Origin: Klebsiella michiganensis | GTDB lineage: Bacteria > Pseudomonadota > Gammaproteobacteria > Enterobacterales > Enterobacteriaceae | Length of the DNA stretch: 64,000 nt | Assembly (NCBI GenBank): GCA_000963575.1 | Contig: CP011077.1 | Coordinates: 3,100,001 to 3,164,000 of the forward strand | Reading direction: 5' to 3' | Shown here: piece after piece, positions 16,829-25,492 of the stretch | Layout: each line of letters opens with the position of its first letter | How positions within the stretch are numbered: the first letter of the stretch is position 1 | The notes under the pieces: model-generated | What the model saw: the letters and a program-made list of their open reading frames with translations, nothing else | Databases searched by the model: none | What the model was told of the DNA's origin: nothing | Translations under genes and position numbers: made by a program

Positions 16829-17257
16829 TTACCCCCTCGCAGGGTTCCACGCCTTGTGAACAAACTCGATACGGTTGCCGTCAAAATCAGCGATATTTGC
16901 AGCATAATACCCGGTAGTGAAGTAAGTGCGATCTGCCGGTTTGCCTTCATCGTGACCGCCAGCTTTAATCGCGGCGGCATAGACTTCATCCACCTGCTGG
17001 TTGCTGTCACAAACAATCCCGACGTATAGCCCGGTTTCCCCTGGCTGACGCTGGCGCAGCCAGATACTGGTGCCGATGCCCGAGCCTGACGTATAAACCG
17101 CATCTGCTATTCCATACAGGTCGGGGACGCCTTCCGGGCCATTGCGGGAATCATAATGACCAAACGGCTTCCAGCCGAGTGGCTTTAATGTGGCAGTATA
17201 AAAAGCCAGAGATTTCTTCAGGTCGGTAACGGAAACATAGATATGGTCAATCATCAC
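16829..17257 (-). CDS. VOC superfamily (glyoxalase/dioxygenase-like) protein
   Basis: This 142-residue single-domain protein has the paired beta-alpha-beta modules of the vicinal-oxygen-chelate fold. Candidate metal ligands are His in MIDHIYVSV and Glu in GNRIEFVHKAW. The substrate cannot be inferred; such proteins include isomerases, dioxygenases and resistance proteins. It is an isolated gene bordered by gaps of about 190-220 bases in which I see no other gene. Confidence 0.75.
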   Translation of the reverse strand: MMIDHIYVSVTDLKKSLAFYTATLKPLGWKPFGHYDSRNGPEGVPDLYGIADAVYTSGSGIGTSIWLRQRQPGETGLYVGIVCDSNQQVDEVYAAAIKAGGHDEGKPADRTYFTTGYYAANIADFDGNRIEFVHKAWNPARG

Positions 17258-17477
17258 AGCACTCCTGCAAAAGTAGAATACTGGTTTAATATACAGTTAA
17301 AATTATGCGTTATGCCACACCGGACTTAGCACTCTGTGCGTTGCCTGAGCATTATATTTACAGCGAGAAGGATCAAAGGCGCGGGTTAAAGCGGCAGGTA
17401 ACCGGGTTTTGACATTATCTGGGGAAGAAAATGTAGCCCCAAAGCGCTGAGGCGACATTATATTCAAATCTATAACG

Positions 17478-18605
17478 CTACAAATTCAGCTCCCACTCAT
17501 CTCCCCCCAGCACCTTGCCGTTCACCTGGATCTCAATCTGCTGCACGCCGGGATAATACTGGCGGGTGGTGATTGTCTTCACCGCGTGCTTTTTCTCTAT
17601 GATGACCGAGCCTCTGGCCGGGAGTTCGAACGTACGCAGTTTGAAGACCTTCGGGGCGAGGCTGCCGTTGGCTTTCATAAAGTGGATCACGTAATCCACC
17701 ACGATGTTTTGCGGGGCGCGGCTGGTAGACCGGAGGCTGATTTTAAATTCCAGACTCTCGCCGAGGGCAATGGCTTTTTGTTTAAGGGTGAAGGCATCCA
17801 GCGCGACTGCCGCGCCATGCTGCACGCCGATAAGCGCCAGCGCATCCGGGTGGCCATTCTTAATTAAGGTGCGCAGCGAGTGGCGGGTTATCCACGCGAC
17901 TTTTTTTACGTCGTCACTGCCGGACTGCTTCGCCTGCTGCTGCCAGCTTTGCAGGAGCTGAATCACGTAGTCCGGATGATCTTTGGTGATGTCGTTGAGG
18001 TGGTTGGCGACGCTTTTTCTGACGTAAAGCTCCGGGTCGAACTTCAGGGCATCCAGAATCGCGCGTGTTCCCGCCGGGTCTTTAATGAACAGATGCAGCT
18101 TTTCGCCCCACGGCACGCGCGGGCGTGTGCCTTCCGATGCCCAGCGGCGGATATCCACGCTCGGATCCTGCGCGCAGTGCAGCAGGAAGCGCATTGTTTC
18201 TTCCGGATTCTGTTTGATGAAGGGCCGTACCGCCCATTCGGCAGTAAAACAAACGGTGACCACTTTCAGGGCTTCGAGGGAAAGTTCCGGCTGATTGAGG
18301 CCATAGACCTGAATAAATTCCGCAAAAGGCCAGACGGCAAAGCCCTGCAGCTTGTTTTCTTTTAGTACCGAAACCACTACGCCCAATGCTGTCGGATAGT
18401 CCTGCGGCAGTTCCGCCGCCAGCGCGTCGCGAATAGTCTGGACTCTGGCCTTCATTTCCAGCTTATCGAGGTGTTCTGCTTTGTTTAAAAATGCTTCGGC
18501 GTTGAAGGCGGGATAATGCACCGCGATCAAACTCGCTATGTCCTGCAAAAGCGCATGATTAAAAGCATGTTTAAACGCGTTCTGATTTTCGACGGACTCA
18601 CTCAC
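17478..18605 (-). CDS. AlkD-like DNA alkylation repair protein
   Basis: This 375-residue protein has HEAT-like helical repeats in the AlkD style (for example DPSVDIRRWASEGTRPRVPWG and DPELYVRKSVANHLNDITKDHPDY). AlkD proteins are glycosylases that remove N3- and N7-alkylated purines. The last 100 residues form a beta-rich tail (SLEFKISLRSTSRAPQNIVVDYVIHF) not found in the short AlkD enzymes, probably an immunoglobulin-like add-on. The function is assigned by family; whether it is an active glycosylase is unknown. Confidence 0.8.
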   Translation of the reverse strand: MSESVENQNAFKHAFNHALLQDIASLIAVHYPAFNAEAFLNKAEHLDKLEMKARVQTIRDALAAELPQDYPTALGVVVSVLKENKLQGFAVWPFAEFIQVYGLNQPELSLEALKVVTVCFTAEWAVRPFIKQNPEETMRFLLHCAQDPSVDIRRWASEGTRPRVPWGEKLHLFIKDPAGTRAILDALKFDPELYVRKSVANHLNDITKDHPDYVIQLLQSWQQQAKQSGSDDVKKVAWITRHSLRTLIKNGHPDALALIGVQHGAAVALDAFTLKQKAIALGESLEFKISLRSTSRAPQNIVVDYVIHFMKANGSLAPKVFKLRTFELPARGSVIIEKKHAVKTITTRQYYPGVQQIEIQVNGKVLGGDEWELNL

Positions 18606-18688
18606 GGCCCTACTCCATTGCGGATAACGTATTGCCGGAGTCTATCACTGTTTTTTCTTTGTTTTTTAGCCGTTTGCTACAAAGCTTG

Positions 18689-19357
18689 CTAGCTAATGCG
18701 CCCGGGATTCGTCAGCACCTGGCGGAATTTTTCTACATCGCAAATCACGTATTCATGGGCCACTTTCTGAATGTACTGCTCTTCTATCAGCTGGTTGATG
18801 ACTCGGCGATAGGTTCTCTCTGAGCAGCCAAACCGTTCGGCCTCGCGGGACACCTGCGAAAAGTCCACCAGCGGCTTGTTCTGCTGATAGCGTTCGTACA
18901 GGTCGGCCACGATGTTAAACACCAGCGGCTGCAGGAAGCGTTCCATGGTTCTTGCCATCCCGCGCTGGTAGCTGGAGGAAAGCAGTTGGCTAAGCCAGAC
19001 GCCGACTTCCGCGTGACTGGTCAGGATAGTATCCATCATCGCCAGCGGGATGACTTTTACCGTCATGGTGTCGTGGGCGACGACCGAGAACTGGCTCGGG
19101 GTGTGGGTGAGATATTCTATTTCGCCGATGATGGTGTCGCTGACAAAGCGCTGCCCCAGGCTGAATGCTTTCCCGTTTTCGGCGTTGTAGTGCATGGTGT
19201 ATTCGCCGAGGACTATCCAGTAGAGTGCTTTGATCTCCTCGCCCTGGCGCAGAATAAATTCGTCGGGGCCGATTTCTTTACTTTTAAGCGGCGTGGCGTA
19301 CACGGCATCGCGCAGGATCTGGTGCCCGCGCTGAGCGAATTGCTGAATAATATTCAT
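18689..19357 (-). CDS. Crp/Fnr-family transcription regulator, YeiL-like
   Basis: The product has an N-terminal cyclic-nucleotide-binding-type beta barrel (about residues 15-115, with LYWIVLGEYTMHYNAENGKAF) and a C-terminal winged helix (SREAERFGCSERTYRRVINQL). It lacks the N-terminal Cys cluster of Fnr. E. coli YeiL, linked to nucleoside uptake and hydrolase genes, is the nearest parallel I recognise, but similarity is modest. I prefer the ATG at 19357 with GGAGAG upstream over a TTG at 19378. It is divergent from the phosphorylase-permease pair and probably controls it. Confidence 0.75.
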   Translation of the reverse strand: MNIIQQFAQRGHQILRDAVYATPLKSKEIGPDEFILRQGEEIKALYWIVLGEYTMHYNAENGKAFSLGQRFVSDTIIGEIEYLTHTPSQFSVVAHDTMTVKVIPLAMMDTILTSHAEVGVWLSQLLSSSYQRGMARTMERFLQPLVFNIVADLYERYQQNKPLVDFSQVSREAERFGCSERTYRRVINQLIEEQYIQKVAHEYVICDVEKFRQVLTNPGRIS

Positions 19358-19478
19358 GGTGTTGTCGCTCTCCGGCAAGCTGCCACGCAGCTTAATAAGG
19401 TCACTAACCCGTCAAGTATTGCCTGTTTCGCCAGAATCTGCGGCGAAAAAGGCGGCTGAGATTAACTATCCCCCCTCG

Positions 19479-19491
19479 GTATTGTCAATAC
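19479..19491. promoter_or_regulatory. Palindrome in the regulator/phosphorylase divergent region
   Basis: GTATTGTCAATAC is a perfect 6-1-6 inverted repeat about 120 bases upstream of the regulator start and 160 before the phosphorylase. It is a candidate binding site for the adjacent Crp/Fnr-type protein; this is inference from position. Confidence 0.4.
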
Positions 19492-19652
19492 TCCTCGTTT
19501 TACTCATCCCTTGCCAGCCCTGGCGTTCCACTTTTCTTACCAGGGCAAAAATCAAATTTGTGATCGCCGTCAGCCCGGTCGGACATTTGCCTTTTTCTGC
19601 AAGCCACGGGGTTTCTATCGTAATGGCATGCAACCAGCCAGGAGATCGTCTG

Positions 19653-20363
19653 ATGACGCCACATATTAACGCCCACCCCGGCGACTTTGCCGAAACCGTG
19701 ATCATGCCCGGCGACCCGCTGCGCGCGCAGTACATCGCGCAGACTTATTTAACCGACGCAAAGCGCGTGTGCGATACCCGCAATATGTTCGGCTTTACCG
19801 GCTACTACAAAGGCAAGCGCCTTTCCGTGATGGCGCACGGGATGGGCATTCCGTCCGTGTCTATTTACGCCCATGAATTGATCAACGCGTTTGGCGTGAA
19901 GCAGCTTATTCGCATCGGCACCTGCGGGGCGGTGGATGAAAGCGTGGATATGCGCCATGTGATTGTCGCCACCGGCGCGGGCACTTCATCTTCGGTAAAC
20001 CGCGATCGCTTTGGCGGTTACGACTACGCGGCCGTACCGGACTTTGATCTGCTGCGCCGCTGCTGGACAGCGGCTGAGCAACACAATATTCCGACCCAGT
20101 TCGGCAACACTTTTACCAACGACCTGCTGTACGACAAACCCGAAGGCATGCTCCCTGCCCTCAAAAAGATGAACATCCTTGCGGTGGAAATGGAAACCTC
20201 GGCGCTGTTCACCATCGCCGCGCAGTACCGCGCCAAAGCCCTGAGCCTGCTGACTGCCTGCGTAAGCAGCGTCACGGGGGAAGAGCCCACGGCAGAAGAA
20301 CTACAAAATACGTTAGACAAAATGATTGAGCTCGCTTTAGAAACCGCACTTCTCTGCGATTGA
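19653..20363 (+). CDS. DeoD-type nucleoside phosphorylase paralogue with altered active site
   Basis: The 236-residue chain aligns with hexameric purine nucleoside phosphorylase DeoD (239 aa in E. coli). The ATG at 19653 is preceded by AGGAG and gives TPHINAHPGDFAETV, matching the DeoD N-terminus. Phosphate-site residues remain: Arg in PGDPLRAQY, Arg in CDTRNMFGFTG, Arg in RIGTCGAV. The ribose-binding EME motif is present. The purine-handling loop is changed: E. coli VSDHIRTHE...ERQ reads VSSVTGEE...ELQ, so the residues equivalent to Asp204 and Arg217 are Ser and Leu and two residues are lost. Substrate range is therefore uncertain. An NCS1 permease follows 22 bases later. Confidence 0.85.
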   Translation: MTPHINAHPGDFAETVIMPGDPLRAQYIAQTYLTDAKRVCDTRNMFGFTGYYKGKRLSVMAHGMGIPSVSIYAHELINAFGVKQLIRIGTCGAVDESVDMRHVIVATGAGTSSSVNRDRFGGYDYAAVPDFDLLRRCWTAAEQHNIPTQFGNTFTNDLLYDKPEGMLPALKKMNILAVEMETSALFTIAAQYRAKALSLLTACVSSVTGEEPTAEELQNTLDKMIELALETALLCD

Positions 20364-20385
20364 TTTCTCCCATAAGGGTTCTCCG

Positions 20386-21912
20386 ATGACAAACTCTACA
20401 CACCAGCCGGCCTCTGGCGGCATAAAAGTTGAAGCAAACGGCGTGAATGCCGTCCCGGAAGCAGAGCGCTACGGCAAACCCGCCGGGCTGTTCCCGATTT
20501 GGTTTTCCTGGAACGTTTCTATTCTGGGGATGACCTACGGCATTTACGTTTACTCGCTCGGCCTGAGCGTCTGGCAGTCGATCACCGCCGGGATAATCGG
20601 CTATCTACTTTCCTGCTGCCTGGTTGGCGTGCTGGCGGTGGGCGGGCCAAGAACCGGCCTGCCGACGCTGACCCAGACCCGTTTCTGCTTCGGCTATCAC
20701 GGCAATAAATTCCCGACGCTGTTTGCCTATATTTCCAATATGGGCTGGAAAATCACCATTATTACCCTCGCCTCGTCCACCGGCGCGGCGCTGTTTGCCA
20801 AACTTTGGCCCGCGGCGTTTGCGCTGGCGGACGGCAAACCTACGCTGGTTTGCATTCTCGGCTGGTTCATCGTCAGCCTGGTGCTGACCATGTCGGTCGC
20901 CATTTATGGCCACCAGCTGATTATGAAGGTGGAGAAATACATCGCCTGGCTGACCGGGTTTATGAGCATCATCTTTATCTTCCTGATGCTGCCGCATATT
21001 CACTGGGAAAAGCTGGGCCAAAGCGCGGCCCACGGCGACCTGCTGACCTACATCGGCGGCGTGGTGATGGCGATGACCATGGTAGGCCTGGGCTTCCTGA
21101 ACTACGGCGGTGACTTCGCGCGTTATCTGCCGAAGAAAACCCAGGCCTCAAAAGTTATTTTCTGGACAACCACGGGGATTTCACTGCCGGTGAGCATTCT
21201 GCTGGTGCTGGGCGCATTCCTCGCCGACAGCAACCCGGACCTGAGCGCCGCCGCGGCACAGTCGCCTATCGCCTCGCTGACTAACCTGCTGCCGTTCTGG
21301 TTCTACGTGCCGTTCTCCATCGTGATTATCGTTTCGCTGCTGGCGGCTGCAATCACCGGCGTTTACAGCTCCGGCCTCGCATTGCTGGCGTTGGGTATTC
21401 CGGCCAGCCGCGCCACGACCACCACGCTGAACGCGGCCATTATCGGCTTCGGGGCGTTCTACCTGATGTTTATTTCCGATTCATTCCTGGCAACCTTCCA
21501 GTCGTTCCTGGCCTCTATTTCGGTGGTGATTGGCTCCGCCGGGGCGATTCAGCTGATCGACTTCCTGCGCCAGAAGCGCCTGGGCTGGGATGTGGCGATG
21601 GCGAATAAAGCCGGTTTTGGTGGCCGCGACGGCCGCTGGACGGCGCTGCTGTCGCTGGGGATTGCGACGTTTGTGGGGCTCGGCACAATTACTTCCGGCG
21701 ACCCGTACATCGCGCATGTGGTTGGCTTCCTGCTGACGGAAGAGACCCGCCACAGCGTCTTCGCGACGGCGAACCTGGGCGTAATCGTCTCGATGCTGAC
21801 CGGGGGCGTAATGTATTCTCTGCTGACCTTCGGCCTGAAGATTGAGCTGCCGGGGATTTCGTCTGCGCCAGCGGCTACAACCGTGCAGGGCAAGACTCAA
21901 AAAGCTTTGTAA
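20386..21912 (+). CDS. NCS1 family nucleobase/nucleoside:cation symporter
   Basis: This 508-residue inner-membrane protein has about 12 transmembrane helices and the NCS1 (CodB-like) signatures FPIWFSWNVSILGMTYGIYVYSLG near the N-terminus and NYGGDFARYLP in the middle. Family members import cytosine, purines, hydantoins or related rings with a cation. The pairing with a nucleoside-phosphorylase paralogue suggests import of a purine-like nucleobase or nucleoside analogue; the exact ligand is not readable. A terminator (stem GACCCGC/GCGGGTC) follows directly. Confidence 0.85.
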   Translation: MTNSTHQPASGGIKVEANGVNAVPEAERYGKPAGLFPIWFSWNVSILGMTYGIYVYSLGLSVWQSITAGIIGYLLSCCLVGVLAVGGPRTGLPTLTQTRFCFGYHGNKFPTLFAYISNMGWKITIITLASSTGAALFAKLWPAAFALADGKPTLVCILGWFIVSLVLTMSVAIYGHQLIMKVEKYIAWLTGFMSIIFIFLMLPHIHWEKLGQSAAHGDLLTYIGGVVMAMTMVGLGFLNYGGDFARYLPKKTQASKVIFWTTTGISLPVSILLVLGAFLADSNPDLSAAAAQSPIASLTNLLPFWFYVPFSIVIIVSLLAAAITGVYSSGLALLALGIPASRATTTTLNAAIIGFGAFYLMFISDSFLATFQSFLASISVVIGSAGAIQLIDFLRQKRLGWDVAMANKAGFGGRDGRWTALLSLGIATFVGLGTITSGDPYIAHVVGFLLTEETRHSVFATANLGVIVSMLTGGVMYSLLTFGLKIELPGISSAPAATTVQGKTQKAL

Positions 21913-21919
21913 GCCTAAA

Positions 21920-21946
21920 AACGGACCCGCTAAGCGGGTCTGTTGC
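21920..21946. terminator. Terminator between the permease and LysR genes
   Basis: GACCCGC (21924-21930) pairs with GCGGGTC (21934-21940). It overlaps the last codon of the convergent LysR gene. Confidence 0.65.
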
Positions 21947-22829
21947 TTTCCCAGTCCTGTAAAAAATCTATTAGCGCACGCACCTTCGCCGGAACGTGCC
22001 GCGTGTTCGGGTAAACCGCATAAATCCCCTGCGAGGGAAAACGGTATTCCGGCAGCACATGCTGAAGACTGCCGCGCACTATCGCACTCCGCACCAGCCA
22101 TTCGGGCAGTAAACCTACGCCGCATCCCTGAACCACAAAAGCCATGAGCGCCGCCGCCGTGTCGGTCATAAAGCGGGCGGGTCCGGTTATTGTTAGCTCC
22201 CGCGTTTCCTGGTCTCGCCCAATTACCTGCCATTCTCTCGGCGTGGGTAGCCGACGATGAATGACCCATTCCGCTTCAGCCAGCGCCTCGAGGCTGCCGA
22301 TCGGGTTACGCTCAAGCCACTGCGGCGCGGCCACCGCCACAATCTCAAAGCGCTCTATCAGCGCCGCGCGATAAGACGAGTCCAGCAGCTTACCGAGGCG
22401 AATGGCAACGTCAAACTGCCCGGAAATAAGATTAACCGGGGCAGATGAGGACTCGTGCCGGATAGTCAGCCCCGGGTGCAGCCGGCCAAAAGCGCTCAGC
22501 GCCGGGATAACCCTGGCCTGGCCGTATTCCGGCGTTGTCGAAATACTCAGCTCGCCAGTAAACCCGCCGTGATGCCCCTGGACCTCTTCAACCAACGCTT
22601 CACTCTCCCTTAACAGCTGCAGAGCACGCTGGTAAAACACTTCCCCCGCCTGGGTTAACGCCACGCGCCGCGTGGAACGCACAAGCAACGACACACCAAG
22701 CTCCGCCTCAAGCTGGCGAACGTTGAAGCTTATCACCGCTTTTGTTTGCTGCATGGACTGTGCCGCCGCGGTAAAGCCCCCGGCATCCACTACCGCAACA
22801 AACTGCGCCACACGCTGCAAGTTAAGCAT
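21930..22829 (-). CDS. LysR-family transcription regulator
   Basis: The 299-residue protein has a standard LysR N-terminal helix-turn-helix (GGFTAAAQSMQQTKAVISFNVRQLEAELGV, residues about 17-46) and a substrate-binding domain. It is divergent from an MFS exporter with 110 bases between the starts, the classic arrangement for a regulator controlling its neighbour. The effector is unknown. Confidence 0.85.
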   Translation of the reverse strand: MLNLQRVAQFVAVVDAGGFTAAAQSMQQTKAVISFNVRQLEAELGVSLLVRSTRRVALTQAGEVFYQRALQLLRESEALVEEVQGHHGGFTGELSISTTPEYGQARVIPALSAFGRLHPGLTIRHESSSAPVNLISGQFDVAIRLGKLLDSSYRAALIERFEIVAVAAPQWLERNPIGSLEALAEAEWVIHRRLPTPREWQVIGRDQETRELTITGPARFMTDTAAALMAFVVQGCGVGLLPEWLVRSAIVRGSLQHVLPEYRFPSQGIYAVYPNTRHVPAKVRALIDFLQDWESNRPA

Positions 22830-22939
22830 GCTAATTCACCTGATTATCAAATTATTTTTGACAGTGTATCAGCCGGAGCGGGATTTATCCGCCGGGCCGA
22901 ACCTGTTGAAATCGCCTTTTCTTCTTCACGAGAACCGCC

Positions 22940-24316
22940 ATGCCTTACCGCTACAGGGTTGCCACCGTTTATCTGCTGGGCTTTTTTCTCGACTTAATCA
23001 ATATGTTTATCTCCAGCGTCGCCTGGCCAGAAATGGGGAGAGCGCTAAATGCATCCGTTGCCGAACTGGCGTGGATAAGCCACGGTTATCTTTGCGGTCT
23101 GACGCTGGTTATCCCCTGCAGCGCATGGCTAACGCAGCGGCTGGGCGCCAAACGCCTGTTTATGCTTTCACTTGCGCTCTTTACGTTGGGTACGCTGGCT
23201 TCTGGCCTCGCTCCTGGCCTGAACGCGCTAGTCGCGGCGCGTATTTTACAGGGCGTGGGCGGCGGGCTGCTCATCCCCGTGGGCCAGGCGCTGACCTGGC
23301 AGCTTTTCGCGGTGCATGAGCGGGCAAAGCTTTCATCGGCAATCATGCTGGTCGCACTGCTGGCTCCGGCGCTTTCGCCCACTGTTGGCGGATTGCTTGT
23401 GGAGTCCTTCGGCTGGCGCTGGATATTTCTTTCGAGCCTGCCGCTGGCACTGCTCACGTTAGCCCTCGCGGGACTTTGGCTAACATCCACAGAGCGGCAG
23501 GCAGCCCGGACGCCGCTGGACGTCAAAGGGCTGATACTGGGATCGACGGGGCTGTTCGCTATTTTGCTGGGCGTCACGCAGGCCAGCAACGAGGCAACGC
23601 ATGTGTCGGCCCTGCTGTGGCTGGTCACCGGAATGCTTATTCTGTGGCTGTTCATACGCCGCAACGGCAGGCAACCTTATCCACTCTTCAGTCTGGCGTT
23701 GCTGGGAGATCCGCTGCTGCGCTACGCGATGCTCGTTTACCAATGCATTCCGGGTATTTTTATGGGCACCAGTCTGGTCAGTATTGTTTACCTGCAAACG
23801 CAGCTAGGCATTTCGGCTAGCCATACCGGAATGCTGATGTTGCCCTGGGCAATAGCCTCTTTTGTTGCGATTTCATTTACCGGCAAGATGTTTAACCGCC
23901 TCGGCCCTCGCCCGCTGATAACCGCCGGAGGATTGCTTCAGGCCACGGGAATTTTACTGCTCACGCAAATCAATTCCGGAGAGCAAACCTCGTGGCTGGT
24001 CGCCGCTTACGCGTTAATGGGCCTGGGGGGAAGCCTTTCCAGCAGCACGGCGCAGAGCAGCGCTTTTATCTCTATTCCTGCGCAGGCCATGCCCGAAGCC
24101 AGCGCGCTGTGGAACATTAATCGCCAGCTTAGCTTTTGCTTTGGCGTAGCGCTGCTGAGCCTGCTGCTGACCGTATTACAGGCGATGATGCCCGCACCTC
24201 AAGCTTATCTTTTTACGTTTAGTCTTGCCGCCGCCGGGACGCTGGCCCCGCTGATTTACTCTTTACGGCTGAATAACCAGCACATTAAAAATCAACTTAC
24301 CCAAAAGGAATACTGA
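22940..24316 (+). CDS. MFS multidrug exporter, DHA2 (EmrB/QacA) type
   Basis: The 458-residue membrane protein has 13-14 predicted helices and the DHA2 motif GVGGGLLIPVGQALTW in its fourth or fifth helix, plus LAPALSPTVGGLLVESFGWRWIF (motif C region). Such transporters expel drugs or metabolites using the proton gradient. No membrane-fusion partner gene is adjacent, so it is not a complete EmrAB-type pump. The DUF4440 gene starts 3 bases after its stop. Confidence 0.85.
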   Translation: MPYRYRVATVYLLGFFLDLINMFISSVAWPEMGRALNASVAELAWISHGYLCGLTLVIPCSAWLTQRLGAKRLFMLSLALFTLGTLASGLAPGLNALVAARILQGVGGGLLIPVGQALTWQLFAVHERAKLSSAIMLVALLAPALSPTVGGLLVESFGWRWIFLSSLPLALLTLALAGLWLTSTERQAARTPLDVKGLILGSTGLFAILLGVTQASNEATHVSALLWLVTGMLILWLFIRRNGRQPYPLFSLALLGDPLLRYAMLVYQCIPGIFMGTSLVSIVYLQTQLGISASHTGMLMLPWAIASFVAISFTGKMFNRLGPRPLITAGGLLQATGILLLTQINSGEQTSWLVAAYALMGLGGSLSSSTAQSSAFISIPAQAMPEASALWNINRQLSFCFGVALLSLLLTVLQAMMPAPQAYLFTFSLAAAGTLAPLIYSLRLNNQHIKNQLTQKEY

Positions 24317-24319
24317 GCG

Positions 24320-24694
24320 ATGAATATCTGGTTCAAAGAAGTGATTGAGGCTCACGTGGCCATTGAGCAGTGGCTTGGCGCGGGCCAGGGAGAACTGGAA
24401 ACGCTGCTGGCCCGCTTTACGAAAGATTATTCCATGGTCGCGCTCAGTGGAGCAAAGCTGGATCACCCCGCGCTTTGTGGCTTTTTTAGCGCCAGCGGGG
24501 GCAGCCGTGAAGGGCTGAGAATAGAGGTGGATAACCTCACGTTGCTGGACGAATGGCCGCATGGCGCCACCGTACTTTACCGCGAAACACAAACCCTGAA
24601 CGGCTCCACCACCGTGCGCTGGTCTACGGTTATTTTCCGGATGGAAGGTGGCGAAGTATTGTGGCGCCATTTGCAGGAAACCGGGCAAGTTTAA
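24320..24694 (+). CDS. DUF4440 / NTF2-like small protein
   Basis: This 124-residue soluble protein resembles the SnoaL/NTF2-like cone-fold family annotated DUF4440 (EVIEAHVAIEQWLGAGQGELETLLARFTKDYSMV at the start and EVLWRHLQETG at the end). Its role is unknown. Three-base spacing from the exporter suggests co-expression under the LysR protein. Confidence 0.7.
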   Translation: MNIWFKEVIEAHVAIEQWLGAGQGELETLLARFTKDYSMVALSGAKLDHPALCGFFSASGGSREGLRIEVDNLTLLDEWPHGATVLYRETQTLNGSTTVRWSTVIFRMEGGEVLWRHLQETGQV

Positions 24695-24727
24695 AACCGG
24701 CCGGGCGGTGAACGCCGCCCCATCCCA

Positions 24728-25030
24728 TTACAGCGCGATATTGAAGTGTGTGCCGTCCGGTAGCTCGATATCCAGCTTAACCTTCCCGCCCGCCGCCTCG
24801 ACGTAACGCTTGAGGGAAGAGAGTTTTATATCACGGCCCTTTTTTTCCATTTCGGCGACGGTGGGTTGCTTCACGCCCAGCTTCTGCGCCATCTCGTTCT
24901 GCGTTTTTCTAACTTTATCGCGGAGTTCAGCCAGATGGATATTCAGCAGCATTTCGTTGGCCATGGCCTGTGCCGCGGCCACCACTTCGGGTTTTTCTTC
25001 GGCCAGCAGCTGTTCTGGTGTTCGACCCAT
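24728..25030 (-). CDS. XRE-family antitoxin, HigA-like
   Basis: The 100-residue protein carries an XRE helix-turn-helix (QNEMAQKLGVKQPTVAEMEKKGRDIKLSSLKRYVEAAGG) and the N-terminal lead MGRTPEQLLAEEKPEVVAAAQ of antitoxins paired with HigB/RelE-type toxins. It appears intact. The toxin gene just upstream is damaged, so the antitoxin now probably acts only as an autorepressor at the palindrome at 25310-25329, or in trans on related toxins. Confidence 0.8.
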   Translation of the reverse strand: MGRTPEQLLAEEKPEVVAAAQAMANEMLLNIHLAELRDKVRKTQNEMAQKLGVKQPTVAEMEKKGRDIKLSSLKRYVEAAGGKVKLDIELPDGTHFNIAL

Positions 25031-25263
25031 TCTGTTTGTTCCTTTTCCGTTAACTGTTTCAGATGAGCTGCAAATTCCTTATCAGCCCGAGGAATCATGA
25101 CACGCGGCTCTTTCATGTTCGCGTATTGCGACCCTCTCACGGTGTTAACGTAAGGCCTGCTTAGCAAAGGGCCCCTGCGCTTTAGCAACACCATTGATGC
25201 TATAACACAGGCTTTGGTTGCATCATCCGATGCCGTAAACCAGGCATCAAACGTATCCGTCAT
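24943..25263 (-). pseudogene. HigB/RelE-type toxin remnant with internal deletion
   Basis: The N-terminus (MTDTFDAWFTASDDATKACVIAS...GPLLSRPYVNTVRGSQYANMKE) and C-terminus (PRADKEFAAHLKQLTEKE) match the family pattern I know. The roughly 40-residue core expected between them (the segment around ELRIQ...RAFFAFDP...KRFYDEM that holds catalytic Arg and aromatic residues) is missing, and the frame continues across the junction. The normal stop before the antitoxin also seems lost: the frame reads on through 24943 inside the antitoxin gene. It is almost certainly inactive. Confidence 0.75.
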
Positions 25264-25309
25264 TTTTATCAACCACATGCGACATTCTTTTCAAGATAGG
25301 TTAAATGCT

Positions 25310-25329
25310 ATATAGGCACAAGCCTATAT
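25310..25329. promoter_or_regulatory. Operator palindrome upstream of the toxin remnant
   Basis: ATATAGGC and GCCTATAT form a perfect 8-bp inverted repeat with a 4-base spacer, 47 bases before the toxin start codon. This is the usual place for antitoxin autorepression. Confidence 0.6.
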
Positions 25330-25454
25330 CGTGGATTATCTGTGCAAAAATGCAGCGAATCAGGGCACTGATTCAACATGTCCGAGCAGGCTTCAAGTAT
25401 TTTTTGACGTGTGCGGGGCGTTGCAAAGCGAATGGAAAATGACTCGCAGATGTA

Positions 25455-25483
25455 AAAATGGGCGAGATGATCTCGCCCATTTT
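25455..25483 (-). terminator. Terminator of the second EF-G gene
   Basis: A 13-bp perfect stem (AAAATGGGCGAGA with TCTCGCCCATTTT, 3-base loop) lies just after the stop and ends in a T-run on the minus strand. Confidence 0.85.
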
Positions 25484-25492
25484 GAGTACAGC

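Noticed and set aside
20605..21033. Minus-strand frame within the NCS1 permease
   Set aside because: Shadow of the permease gene with low-complexity His/Gln composition.
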